Shown piece after piece: positions 56,870 through 64,000 of a DNA stretch of 64,000 nucleotides. The notes beneath the pieces were generated by a model. It did no database searches, was not told the DNA's origin, and saw only the letters and a program-made list of their open reading frames with translations. The stretch is from an uncultured Bacteroidota bacterium. Lineage in GTDB: Bacteria > Bacteroidota > Bacteroidia > Bacteroidales > WCHB1-69. Within the stretch, counting starts at the first letter, position 1. The number at the start of each line of letters is the position of its first letter. The DNA is taken from NCBI GenBank assembly GCA_902786595.1, contig CADADB010000006.1:62001-126000 (forward strand), written 5' to 3'. A program made the position numbers and the translations under genes.

Positions 56870-57553
56870 CTATTTTATAAGTGCAAAAAGCGAGTCGTTC
56901 TGAATTTGTTCGTAATAATCTCTGTCGCTTAATCGGTAAAAGGAGGTAAGATGCCGCACACTGTCGCTATCGTATGGCACATAATCCATCTCTTCCTTTA
57001 TCAAATCAAGCGGTTCGTAAATGGTATAATCAACCTTTCGTATCCGACTCATATCTCCAGTGTTGAACAGATATTGCCGCATGTCACCGATCATACCCAA
57101 TCTATCATCCACAATACCTTTCCGTTCGTAAAAAACAAATATCGATGGGCTGCGGAAGCCGCCATTTTCATCGTCAGATACTTTATAGCCATATATCACG
57201 TACTTGCCGTCGCTCCACACCTTATGGTCGGCCTTAAGTATGGCCACGAGGAAGAAAACAACGCATATTATCACTGCCATGCAGCACACCGACCAATTCC
57301 TTATCCTTACTACATATAGAATTTTATTTTCATCCTGACAAATGTCTTTGTTAGCCCTAATAGTAAACAAGATAGCATACACTATTGAGAAAATAGCGGC
57401 CGGAATCAAGGACCAATGCTGCAACTGCCATGCCAATCTGTCACCGGCCGGCAGGATAATCCATGGCACTATGACTATGGCCCAGCACACCAGCGCGGAG
57501 ATGCCCAAGATTCTGCGGATAGTCTCGATTTTTGACTTATGGGATTCATTCAT
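56870..57553 (-). CDS. Membrane protein of unknown function
   Basis: 227 residues from the ATG at 57551-57553 (a TTG eight codons upstream is less likely). Three hydrophobic segments near the N-terminal half (ALVCWAIVIVPWIILPA, LIPAAIFSIVYAILF and MAVIICVVFFLVAIL) precede a soluble, acidic C-terminal part with many Tyr and Asp (VDYTIYEPLDLIKEEMDYVP). No family recognised. It has its own TACTTTTG box and runs into galM, so galM may be read from this promoter. Confidence 0.7.
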   Translation of the reverse strand: MNESHKSKIETIRRILGISALVCWAIVIVPWIILPAGDRLAWQLQHWSLIPAAIFSIVYAILFTIRANKDICQDENKILYVVRIRNWSVCCMAVIICVVFFLVAILKADHKVWSDGKYVIYGYKVSDDENGGFRSPSIFVFYERKGIVDDRLGMIGDMRQYLFNTGDMSRIRKVDYTIYEPLDLIKEEMDYVPYDSDSVRHLTSFYRLSDRDYYEQIQNDSLFALIK

Positions 57554-57574
57554 GCCATTCAATCTTTCAGACGG

Positions 57575-57582
57575 CAAAAGTA
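57575..57582 (-). promoter_or_regulatory. Promoter -7 box of the 56870-57553 gene (TACTTTTG)
   Basis: TAnnTTTG on the minus strand followed by CCGTC, 22 bases before the chosen ATG. Confidence 0.7.
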
Positions 57583-57616
57583 CACTTTATTGGGATAGAC
57601 AATAATAATTGAAAAA

Positions 57617-58204
57617 TCACATTCCGTTTGAATTGAAATTCTTCACGCAAAGCTCCTTGATGCGCTCTATGACAATCTCTTGCTGGTCATAGTTGAGCAA
57701 CAGTCCGAACCGTACCTTTTTGGTCTTGCCTTTTGCGTTTTTGTAGGTCAGACAGAGCGTCTCGTCCCCATCTCGCCCTTTAAATTTGTACCACGGATAG
57801 GAATTAGGTTCCACGTTCAGGATACAATCCCACGGAATCCACAACTCACTGCTGAACAGACTCTTATGCTGGATAAGCAAGTCCTTTTCCGAATAGGTGA
57901 CAAGTTCCTCGCCTTTTATCTGCCAAATCAGCATATCCAAAACCATTAGCGTGTAAGCGATGGGAATACCGCAGATGATGAACGCCTGGATAAAAAGTCT
58001 TAAAAACGGCCCAAAACCGTCTAATCCCTGCCATCCGATTTCTATTATCTCGGAAATCACAAAATAAAACGCCGTGAAGCAGACAAACAGCCCAATCAGG
58101 GTTGTACCACCGAACACCAGTATATTGTCCGGTTCCGGGCGGCTGCGCAGCAGTTTGGTGCGGCCGACGGATTCGCTAAAACTAGATTCGTGATCTTTTG
58201 TCAT
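57617..58204 (-). CDS. Membrane protein with PH-like soluble domain, unknown function
   Basis: 195 residues. Two membrane helices (ILVFGGTTLIGLFVCFTAFY, FIQAFIICGIPIAYTLMVLD), then a beta-rich segment (LVTYSEKDLLIQHKSLFSSE, WIPWDCILNVEPN, TLCLTYKNAKGKTKKVRFGL) that looks like a bacterial PH domain of the YdbS/DUF kind. No named family can be confirmed. On the same strand as the preceding membrane gene and possibly functionally linked to it. Confidence 0.65.
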   Translation of the reverse strand: MTKDHESSFSESVGRTKLLRSRPEPDNILVFGGTTLIGLFVCFTAFYFVISEIIEIGWQGLDGFGPFLRLFIQAFIICGIPIAYTLMVLDMLIWQIKGEELVTYSEKDLLIQHKSLFSSELWIPWDCILNVEPNSYPWYKFKGRDGDETLCLTYKNAKGKTKKVRFGLLLNYDQQEIVIERIKELCVKNFNSNGM

Positions 58205-58296
58205 AACGCTCTTTTTTAACGCGAACCCCCTCCACTAATATTTATCCTTTCTTTTCTTGTCGGAAACCAAACATCCAGTTACTCAGGAAACAACAT

Positions 58297-59334
58297 TCAC
58301 ACATTCCTGTCGAAAACAAACCTCACCAACCGGGGCCACCGGCAACAGAATCCGCTGAAAGCAAGTCCAAATCTAGAATAGAAAAACTTTGTCATCCGCT
58401 GTTCCCGATTTTTCTTCTTGAAAAACAAGCGATTCACCTTTGAGAAACTTTGTCCACTCACAATGGCCTTGTAAGCATTTTCCGCAGTCTTGAAAGCGTA
58501 GAAAAGTCCCTCGTACGTCACCCGGTTGCCAAAACCTCCCGCATCACCGATCAAGAGAATACGATCGTGTCTGACATAATCCGAAGAGACTGTAATGACA
58601 GCACCTTTTATCGTTGTCTCTTCCAAATTCTTGTTTTCCAGAATGGTACGAAATTTTTCGATGCTGTTTTGATGGTCGCAGTAACCGACAGCATCGAAGT
58701 CATTGTTCGGAAAGCGGTAATAATATCCGCAGGAATAATCCTTTGACAACAAAACTTCTATTTCGTTTTTGCTGTTTTTCTCCATATATTGCTCCAAAAT
58801 CAGCACCTTTTGGTCTTTTTGGAGCATCATTTGTCTCCGCACACAGCTGTTTGCTCCATCGGCCCCCACAAGGTAATCACAAACCAACTCCGGACCGCTG
58901 GACAAAGTCACCACGATACTTCCGTCTTTCTCCTCGCGGAAACTCTTCAGTCCTTCATTCACAAAAAGTCCGCCTGTTTGCTCGTATTGTCGCAGCAGCT
59001 CGTGGTCGAACTTCTCACGTCGCACGATACGTATCTCATGGCTTGAATCAAATTCGCAGGTGTGCTTTCCGTTCACGGTAACCTTGATGTGGCGGACAGG
59101 GTTATAATCGTACTGGAAATCAGGATAGAGCTCTGACAGCAGTTTGTAGGCCTTGTGCGTCAGTCCGCCGCCGCAGATCTTGTCGCGGGGAAACTGTGCT
59201 TTGTCGAGCAGTGTCACGTCCACACCGGCCTTGTGCAGCAGGTAGGCGCAGACACTGCCTGCGGGTCCAGCACCTGCCACAATTACGCGTTTATGTTGAA
59301 TCTCGTCCATACTTTCAATTTCAACGGTCAACAT
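58297..59334 (-). CDS. FAD-dependent oxidoreductase, geranylgeranyl-reductase-like
   Basis: 345 residues. N-terminal FAD dinucleotide site VIVAGAGPAGSVCAYLLHKA, then PRDKICGGGLTHKA (the C-G-G-G-L motif of the geranylgeranyl reductase group), CDYLVGADGANSCVRRQ, and RILLIGDAGGFGNRVTYEGL, the second FAD motif. Members reduce isoprenoid chains or hydroxylate aromatic substrates. The ATG at 59334 directly follows the stop of the GH97 gene (TGAATG), but an in-frame ATG at 59310 is also possible. The substrate is not known. Confidence 0.88.
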   Translation of the reverse strand: MLTVEIESMDEIQHKRVIVAGAGPAGSVCAYLLHKAGVDVTLLDKAQFPRDKICGGGLTHKAYKLLSELYPDFQYDYNPVRHIKVTVNGKHTCEFDSSHEIRIVRREKFDHELLRQYEQTGGLFVNEGLKSFREEKDGSIVVTLSSGPELVCDYLVGADGANSCVRRQMMLQKDQKVLILEQYMEKNSKNEIEVLLSKDYSCGYYYRFPNNDFDAVGYCDHQNSIEKFRTILENKNLEETTIKGAVITVSSDYVRHDRILLIGDAGGFGNRVTYEGLFYAFKTAENAYKAIVSGQSFSKVNRLFFKKKNREQRMTKFFYSRFGLAFSGFCCRWPRLVRFVFDRNV

Positions 59335-61380
59335 TCATCGAACCGTAATCGCGGTTCCCCCGCCCGGTGCCAACTCCATTTTCAGCTTTCCGTCGGCGGG
59401 AACGGTTACCGTTTTCTTCTGATAGTCAACGCCTTTTCGGTGGGCGTTGGGACCATCCACAAACATTGTGACCGTGCCGGAGGTGATGCCTAATGCCTTG
59501 AGGTCGATTTCGACGGTGCGGGCATTCCAGTCGGTGATGGCGCCGATGTACCAGGTGTCGCCTTTGCGTTTGGCGGAGACTATAAATTCCCCGACCCTGC
59601 CGTCTAAAATGCGGGTCTCGTCCCATACGGTGGGCACCTTGGCGATAAAATCGGTGCATTCGGGCTCCTGCATGTAGGCCGTGGGGGCATCGCAGAGCAT
59701 CGCGAACGGCGCGTCAAAGACCATGTACTCAGCCAGTTGGCGGCAGCGTGTGCCTTGACTCATCGGCTCGTTCCAGCTCGGGAAGTAGCACCAGTAGGCC
59801 CCGTTGCGCATCGCGCCCTGCGTGAAGTCCATCGGACCCGCGAGCATCCGGATGAACGGAATCGTGACCTCGTACTTCACCATATCGGTCTTGCTGTCGG
59901 CCCATTTGCACTGCTCCAGCCCGAACACGCCTTCGTAGTTGAGCACATTCGGGTAGGTGCGGCTCAGCCCCGTGGGCTTGTACGCCCCGTGGAAGTCGAT
60001 GAAGAGGTGGTATTTGGCGGCTATGGCGGCCATCCGTTCGTAGAAGTTGACCACAATCTGGTCATCGCGGTCCATGAAATCGACCTTGAAGCCCTTCACG
60101 CCCATCTCGGAATAGTGCTTGCAGACGCGCTCCATCTCCTTGTCCATCGCGGCGTAACCGGCCCACAATACGATGCCAACGCCCTTACTTTCAGCGTATT
60201 TCACCAACATCGGCAGATCTATTTCAGGCACCACCTGGAAAAGGTCGGCCTGCTTGTTCACGGCCCAGCCCTCGTCTAAAATCACGTATTCAATACCCTT
60301 ATCCGCGGCAAAATCGATGTAGTATTTGTAGGTCTCGTTGTTGATGCCGGCCTTGAAATCCACGCCCCAGATGTTCCAGTTGTTCCACCAGTCCCATGCC
60401 ACCTTGCCGGGCTTAATCCACGAGATGTCAGCCACTTTCGAAGGTTCGGAAAGCAGATAGACGAGGTCGTTGTCTGCCAAATCTTTATCCTCCGTGGTGA
60501 TGGCGATGACGCGCCACGGAAAGTTTCTTGTGCCGGCGGTCTTGGCGATGTAGTTCTCGCGCTCTTTTACCACATACTGTAGGTTATTGTGCCCGCCCTG
60601 CTCCCAGGTTTTTGGCAGCGGCGCAAAATAACCAATCATCGAGTTGCCCTCGGTGTGCTTGAGGTACATGCCCGGGTAGTCGTGCAGGTCGGCTTCGGTG
60701 ATGACGGCGAAACGTCTGCGCAAACTATCCAAGTATCTCAAATCATTTTCTCTCCTATCGAAATATGATTCTCTGACCAATAAGGGCAAAAAGGCCAGAC
60801 GGTTGTCTTCCATATCGCGAAGTAACGTATCGGCATAGGTATTCTCAAAAGAGGTACAGAATTGTTCTGAAAAATCGCCGTTTTCCGCCGGTTTTCTATT
60901 GACATAAGGGATGTGTGCCCTAATGTCACCATTAAAATTCACAAAATTGAATTCCGCAATCTCATGCTTTACAACAATAGAATCCTTCATTTTGGTCACA
61001 AAACGATAAGCGATGCCTGAGTTGTAAGCACGGAAAATTACTTGAAAGTTGCCTTTGAAGCTGATTTTCAACTCATTGTATTGGTCTTTCACTTTGCTCT
61101 TCCGGTAAAAAGGTGCATCAATTTCTTGATTTACACTCCTCCGTTCTATTTTAGTCACTTTAGGATTCCGGCCTAAAATGGTGCCGTTGTCCAACTCCAT
61201 ACCGATGTCGCAATTCTTCAAAAAAGGGAGTCCGACCGTATAGACGGTGTATTGAAGTTGCCCGGATGAACCGTCTATTTCCACAAAAATTTGTCTGTTG
61301 GGGGAATAGAGAGTCTCTTTTTGCGCGGAAAGGGTCATCAGCAGTCCGCAAAACAGCATCAGGAGGAGGTGTTTTTTCAT
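59335..61380 (-). CDS. GH97 glycoside hydrolase, retaining (alpha-galactosidase-like) type
   Basis: 681 residues with signal peptide (MKKHLLLMLFCGLLMTLSAQ), an N-terminal beta-sandwich, a TIM barrel and a C-terminal beta domain. The barrel has GVKGFKVDFMDRDDQ, whose Asp near residue 430 matches the nucleophile of retaining GH97 alpha-galactosidases. The SusB type (inverting) lacks it. The acid/base Glu lies in NVLNYEGVFGLEQ (about 481). It is predicted to release galactose from alpha-galactosides in the periplasm. It fits with the galactose symporter, galM and galK in this window. The FAD oxidoreductase gene starts immediately after its stop. Confidence 0.92.
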   Translation of the reverse strand: MKKHLLLMLFCGLLMTLSAQKETLYSPNRQIFVEIDGSSGQLQYTVYTVGLPFLKNCDIGMELDNGTILGRNPKVTKIERRSVNQEIDAPFYRKSKVKDQYNELKISFKGNFQVIFRAYNSGIAYRFVTKMKDSIVVKHEIAEFNFVNFNGDIRAHIPYVNRKPAENGDFSEQFCTSFENTYADTLLRDMEDNRLAFLPLLVRESYFDRRENDLRYLDSLRRRFAVITEADLHDYPGMYLKHTEGNSMIGYFAPLPKTWEQGGHNNLQYVVKERENYIAKTAGTRNFPWRVIAITTEDKDLADNDLVYLLSEPSKVADISWIKPGKVAWDWWNNWNIWGVDFKAGINNETYKYYIDFAADKGIEYVILDEGWAVNKQADLFQVVPEIDLPMLVKYAESKGVGIVLWAGYAAMDKEMERVCKHYSEMGVKGFKVDFMDRDDQIVVNFYERMAAIAAKYHLFIDFHGAYKPTGLSRTYPNVLNYEGVFGLEQCKWADSKTDMVKYEVTIPFIRMLAGPMDFTQGAMRNGAYWCYFPSWNEPMSQGTRCRQLAEYMVFDAPFAMLCDAPTAYMQEPECTDFIAKVPTVWDETRILDGRVGEFIVSAKRKGDTWYIGAITDWNARTVEIDLKALGITSGTVTMFVDGPNAHRKGVDYQKKTVTVPADGKLKMELAPGGGTAITVR

Positions 61381-61418
61381 AATGGAAGTTGTTTATGGTG
61401 TTAATAACGGTAATCCGC

Positions 61419-61446
61419 GTAGAGACGTTTCATGAAACGTCTCTAC
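61419..61446. repeat. Perfect 28-base palindrome, copy 2 of 3
   Basis: Same core as copy 1 (GTAGAGACG arms, TTTCATGAAA centre), between GH97 and rfbC on the minus strand, 16 bases beyond the rfbC stop. Confidence 0.95.
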
Positions 61447-61462
61447 AATCGGGAAATTCGGA

Positions 61463-62011
61463 TTAGTATTCAAACGGCGACACAAACGTGGCAAACGCCT
61501 CGCCGTGCATGTCCTTTTCAGAAGTGATGGGGTTCTCAATTTGCCAATCGATGTTCAAATCCTTGTCATTGAACATGATACACCCCTCGGAGGCCTTGTT
61601 GTAGAAATTCGAGCATTTGTAGGCGAAAACGGTGTTATCCTCCAAGGCGGCGAAACCGTGTGCAAAGCCGGCAGGGATGTAGAACTGACGGAAATTATCG
61701 GCGGTAAGCAACGTGGAAACGTACTGTCCGTATGTCGGACTGCCTTTGCGGATATCTACGGCGAAATCTCTTACCGAACCGCGCAGCACCCGCACGATTT
61801 TGGCCTGCGCGTAAGGCGGCTTCTGAAAATGCAACCCGCGCACCACACCCTTCTGCGAACACGACTGGTTGTCTTGCACGAAATCGTCTGTGATTCCTAA
61901 CTCCTTGTAGCGTTGCTCGTTATAACTCTCGAAAAAATACCCGCGGTCATCCTTGAAAACCGTCGGCTCAATGATTAACAATCCTTCAATTTGTGTTTTT
62001 ATTATTTCCAT
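61463..62011 (-). CDS. rfbC: dTDP-4-dehydrorhamnose 3,5-epimerase
   Basis: 182 residues, the RmlC/RfbC length. Cupin motifs: FKDDRGYFFESYNEQRY, DNQSCSQKGVVRGLHFQKPP (catalytic His), RVLRGSVRDFAVDIRKGSPT and IPAGFAHGFAALEDNTVFAY. It epimerises the 4-keto sugar in dTDP-L-rhamnose synthesis for surface polysaccharide. rfbA, rfbB and rfbD are not in the window, so this is a solitary copy here. It is flanked by palindromes on both sides and by a heptad array at its 5' end. Confidence 0.96.
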   Translation of the reverse strand: MEIIKTQIEGLLIIEPTVFKDDRGYFFESYNEQRYKELGITDDFVQDNQSCSQKGVVRGLHFQKPPYAQAKIVRVLRGSVRDFAVDIRKGSPTYGQYVSTLLTADNFRQFYIPAGFAHGFAALEDNTVFAYKCSNFYNKASEGCIMFNDKDLNIDWQIENPITSEKDMHGEAFATFVSPFEY

Positions 62012-62017
62012 TATTCT

Positions 62018-62045
62018 AGTGAATAGTGATCAGTGATTAGTGAAC
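62018..62045. repeat. Heptad array, 4 units (AGTGAAT/AGTGATC/AGTGATT/AGTGAAC)
   Basis: Four contiguous units just upstream of the rfbC start codon, with a looser fifth (TATGATA) at 62046-62052. Confidence 0.85.
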
Positions 62046-62062
62046 TATGATAGGTGGATGTC

Positions 62063-62092
62063 TGTAGAGACGCTATGCATAGCGTCTCTACA
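62063..62092. repeat. Perfect 30-base palindrome, copy 3 of 3
   Basis: TGTAGAGACG arms as in the other copies, but the centre is CTATGCATAG instead of TTTCATGAAA. The change is compensated on both sides, so the palindrome is kept. It lies between two arrays in the rfbC/CLC gap. Confidence 0.95.
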
Positions 62093-62102
62093 CCTATCCA
62101 AT

Positions 62103-62144
62103 TTTCATCATTCATCATTTTTCATTCTACATTGTACATTGAAT
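62103..62144. repeat. Degenerate heptad array, 6 units (TTTCATC/ATTCATC/ATTGTAC)
   Basis: Six 7-base units starting mostly with ATT, of decreasing similarity, ending at the stop codon of the CLC gene. Confidence 0.6.
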
Positions 62145-63931
62145 CAGTCTTCGGAGTTGTCCGCAATAAACGTCTGGTATTCCGACAAGAACTTTGCTTT
62201 GGAGACAAATCCGATATATTTCCGGTCGCGGGTGATGACGGGCATGTTGAAATTACCGGTTCGTTTGAACTTCTCCAGCACTACGGCGGCGGTGTCATCA
62301 TCGTAGATGAACTCTTCGGGCTCAATCATCAGATCTTCAACATGGATAGTGTCGTACAATTCTTGTTTGAAAATGGTTTCACGATGGTCATCCATCACCA
62401 GTAAACCCGCAAAGTAGTTGTCTTCACCAGTCACCACGAAAAGGTTGCGTTTGCAGTGTGCGATGACCTCTGTGTAGGTGCGGAGCGTGCTGTGTACGGG
62501 AACCGTGAGTATATTTGTATCAATAGTCTGATGCCAGTGCAGTTTGCGCAGCGCGTATTTGTCTTTGTTGTGGGTACGGAGGTTGTCCTTCTCGGCTAAG
62601 GGCTGCGTATAGACGGAATATTTCTCGAAAGGGTTGACGCAGAGGTAGGAGCAGGCGGCGGTGACCATCAACGGAATCAGCAGCGTGTAACCTGTTGAGG
62701 ATTCGGCAATTAGGAACATGGCCGTGAGCGGGGCCTGCATCACTCCTGTCATCACGCCGGCCATGCCCGCAAGGATGAAGTTGACGTAAGGCAGATCCAC
62801 ATGGAGGAAGACCTGCGCCACGTGTGCAACCAGAAATCCGACAAATGCACCGATGAAGAGGGTAGGGGCGAAAACGCCGCCCACGCCGCCGGCTGTGGTA
62901 GTGAAGGTGGTGGCAAAGACTTTCATCAGGATGATGCCGATGATGGCCAACACTAACAGACCTTCGTGTCCCATTGCGCCTAACAGAGGCGAGTTGTTAA
63001 AGACGGAAATCCACTCGCCGTGCAACAAATCGTTGACATTATTGTAGCCTTCGCCGTAGAATGCCGGGAAAAGATAGATGAGCAAACACAGTGCTATCGA
63101 GCCAATTAACGCCCGCACATAAACCTTCTTGATGCGGCGCATCTGCTTCTCAATCCAGCGCGACATTCGCAGGAAATAGACGGAGATGAAGCCGCAGAGC
63201 ACGCCCAGAATGATGTAAAATGGGATGTTGCCCACCGAGAATCCCTGTGTCGCATCAATGGTGAACATCACGTCTTGACCCAGGAAAAGGACGGACATTA
63301 CTGTCCCTGTGGCGGCGGAGAGCAGCAACGGCAGAATCGCGCTGCCCGTAAGGTCGAGCATCAGTACCTCGAAGGTGAAGACCAGCGCGGCGATAGGTGC
63401 CTTGAAGATAGCTGCCATGGCCGCCGTGGAGCCGCAGGCCAGCAACAAGGTGGTCTGTTTCGTGTTGAGGTGGAAAAAGCGCGCCACGTTCGAGCCGATG
63501 GCGCTACCGGTGAGCACGATGGGCGCCTCCAGTCCCACGGAACCGCCGAACCCGACGGTGATGGCACTCGCCACCATGGAGGAATAGACGTTGTGAAACC
63601 GCAACATGCCGTCGCTCTTGCAGATGGACTTCAGCACGATGCTCACGCCGTGGCTGAGGTTGTCGCGCACCACGCGCCGCACGAACAGAAGCGTGAGGAA
63701 AATGCCGATGGGCGGGAAAATCAGGTAGAGGTAGTTGACATCGGCCACAGGGAACGCCTGGCTCAGCAACCGAGTGGTGAAGTGCAGCAGGTTCTTGATG
63801 ATAATAGCCGCAGCGGCTCCCAGCATGCCAATCACCACGCTGAGAATCAGCACCATGGTCTTGTCCTTGAAGTGCCGTTTGAAGAACCGCCTGCAACGGG
63901 CGATGAAATATAGAAACCTCCTGCTTTTCAT
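62144..63931 (-). CDS. CLC family chloride channel/transporter with CBS domains
   Basis: 595 residues. CLC signatures: GFGGSVGLEAPIVLTGSAIG (the gating Glu is in GLEAP near residue 135), AAMAAIFKAPIAALVFTFEV and GGVGGVFAPTLFIGAFVG. After the membrane part there are two CBS domains (about 460-520, 530-590: HSTLRTYTEVIAHCKRNLFV, DTAAVVLEKFKRTGNFNMPV). Such proteins are chloride channels or Cl-/H+ exchangers; a Glu at the gate is consistent with either. The start is at MKSRRF after a TACATTTG box. Confidence 0.93.
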   Translation of the reverse strand: MKSRRFLYFIARCRRFFKRHFKDKTMVLILSVVIGMLGAAAAIIIKNLLHFTTRLLSQAFPVADVNYLYLIFPPIGIFLTLLFVRRVVRDNLSHGVSIVLKSICKSDGMLRFHNVYSSMVASAITVGFGGSVGLEAPIVLTGSAIGSNVARFFHLNTKQTTLLLACGSTAAMAAIFKAPIAALVFTFEVLMLDLTGSAILPLLLSAATGTVMSVLFLGQDVMFTIDATQGFSVGNIPFYIILGVLCGFISVYFLRMSRWIEKQMRRIKKVYVRALIGSIALCLLIYLFPAFYGEGYNNVNDLLHGEWISVFNNSPLLGAMGHEGLLVLAIIGIILMKVFATTFTTTAGGVGGVFAPTLFIGAFVGFLVAHVAQVFLHVDLPYVNFILAGMAGVMTGVMQAPLTAMFLIAESSTGYTLLIPLMVTAACSYLCVNPFEKYSVYTQPLAEKDNLRTHNKDKYALRKLHWHQTIDTNILTVPVHSTLRTYTEVIAHCKRNLFVVTGEDNYFAGLLVMDDHRETIFKQELYDTIHVEDLMIEPEEFIYDDDTAAVVLEKFKRTGNFNMPVITRDRKYIGFVSKAKFLSEYQTFIADNSED

Positions 63932-63948
63932 ATTGCAAACTCGGGCGG

Positions 63949-63956
63949 CAAATGTA
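63949..63956 (-). promoter_or_regulatory. Promoter -7 box of the CLC gene (TACATTTG)
   Basis: TAnnTTTG on the minus strand followed by CCGCCC, 17 bases before the ATG. Confidence 0.7.
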
Positions 63957-63987
63957 CATAATTTTCGATATGGTGCAATATATTTTG

Positions 63988-63995
63988 TATTTTTG
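63988..63995 (+). promoter_or_regulatory. Promoter -7 box of a plus-strand gene beyond the window (TATTTTTG)
   Basis: TAnnTTTG followed by CCG at the very end of the window, divergent from the CLC gene. Confidence 0.7.
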
Positions 63996-64000
63996 CCGTT

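Noticed and set aside
1-64000. tRNA, rRNA, insertion sequence, prophage or integrase
   Set aside because: I read for their usual motifs and found none; small RNAs without clear hairpins cannot be excluded by eye.

Overview
The window is chromosomal DNA of a Bacteroidota bacterium, most likely an uncultured anaerobic member of the order Bacteroidales. Four things point there. Over twenty promoters carry the Bacteroidota -7 box TAnnTTTG. The type IX secretion (T9SS) translocon gene sprA is present next to ruvA. Two cell-surface proteins end in T9SS sorting domains, one of the type A kind and one of the CHU_C (type B) kind. A GH97 glycosidase is also present. No rRNA, tRNA, CRISPR array, insertion sequence or prophage was recognised. 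Genes are dense and no gene-free stretch exceeds 300 bases.

Layout. 1-11.4 kb (mostly minus strand): start of an Old Yellow Enzyme-type oxidoreductase, a small outer-membrane protein, TatD, a MATE exporter, a TPR protein behind serS, a YD-repeat protein, a CHU_C-anchored surface protein and a glutamine synthetase. 11.6-26 kb (plus): a 2796-residue T9SS adhesin-like protein, radA-rseC, three tandem PepSY-like secreted proteins, an M64 metallopeptidase and folD. 26-33 kb: a SPOR-domain protein, an MntP-type exporter, a Gfo/Idh/MocA dehydrogenase and a xylose operon (xylB-xylA-xylE). 33-44 kb (plus): an exo/endonuclease/phosphatase protein, comEC, ruvA and the 2434-residue sprA. 44-51.6 kb: a vSGLT-like sodium/galactose symporter, an XRE regulator, an LD-carboxypeptidase and D-Ala-D-Ala dipeptidase pair, a DUF4143 ATPase, galK and a small membrane protein. 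51.8-64 kb: a lipoprotein, an AbiEi/nucleotidyltransferase toxin-antitoxin-like pair, an ECF sigma factor with a membrane partner, a DUF937 protein, galM, two membrane proteins, an FAD oxidoreductase, a GH97 enzyme of the retaining type, rfbC and a CLC channel.

How the genes fit together. One theme is sugar use: xylose uptake and phosphorylation, and a scattered galactose route (GH97, symporter, galM, galK; galT is not in the window). A second is the cell surface: SprA with two probable cargo proteins. A third is peptidoglycan peptide recycling (ldcA, ddpX).

The most unusual signal is between the genes. I count seventeen short arrays of degenerate direct repeats with a strict 7-base period. 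They have many different unit sequences, commonly five or six units, and mostly abut a stop or start codon. Two further arrays have periods of 8 and 10-11. In addition, three copies of a 28-32 base perfect palindrome (arms GTAGAGACG) lie within 6.3 kb, with compensatory changes in the centre. A third signal is a decayed copy of the small membrane gene that lies upstream of galK, found upstream of the galactose symporter gene.
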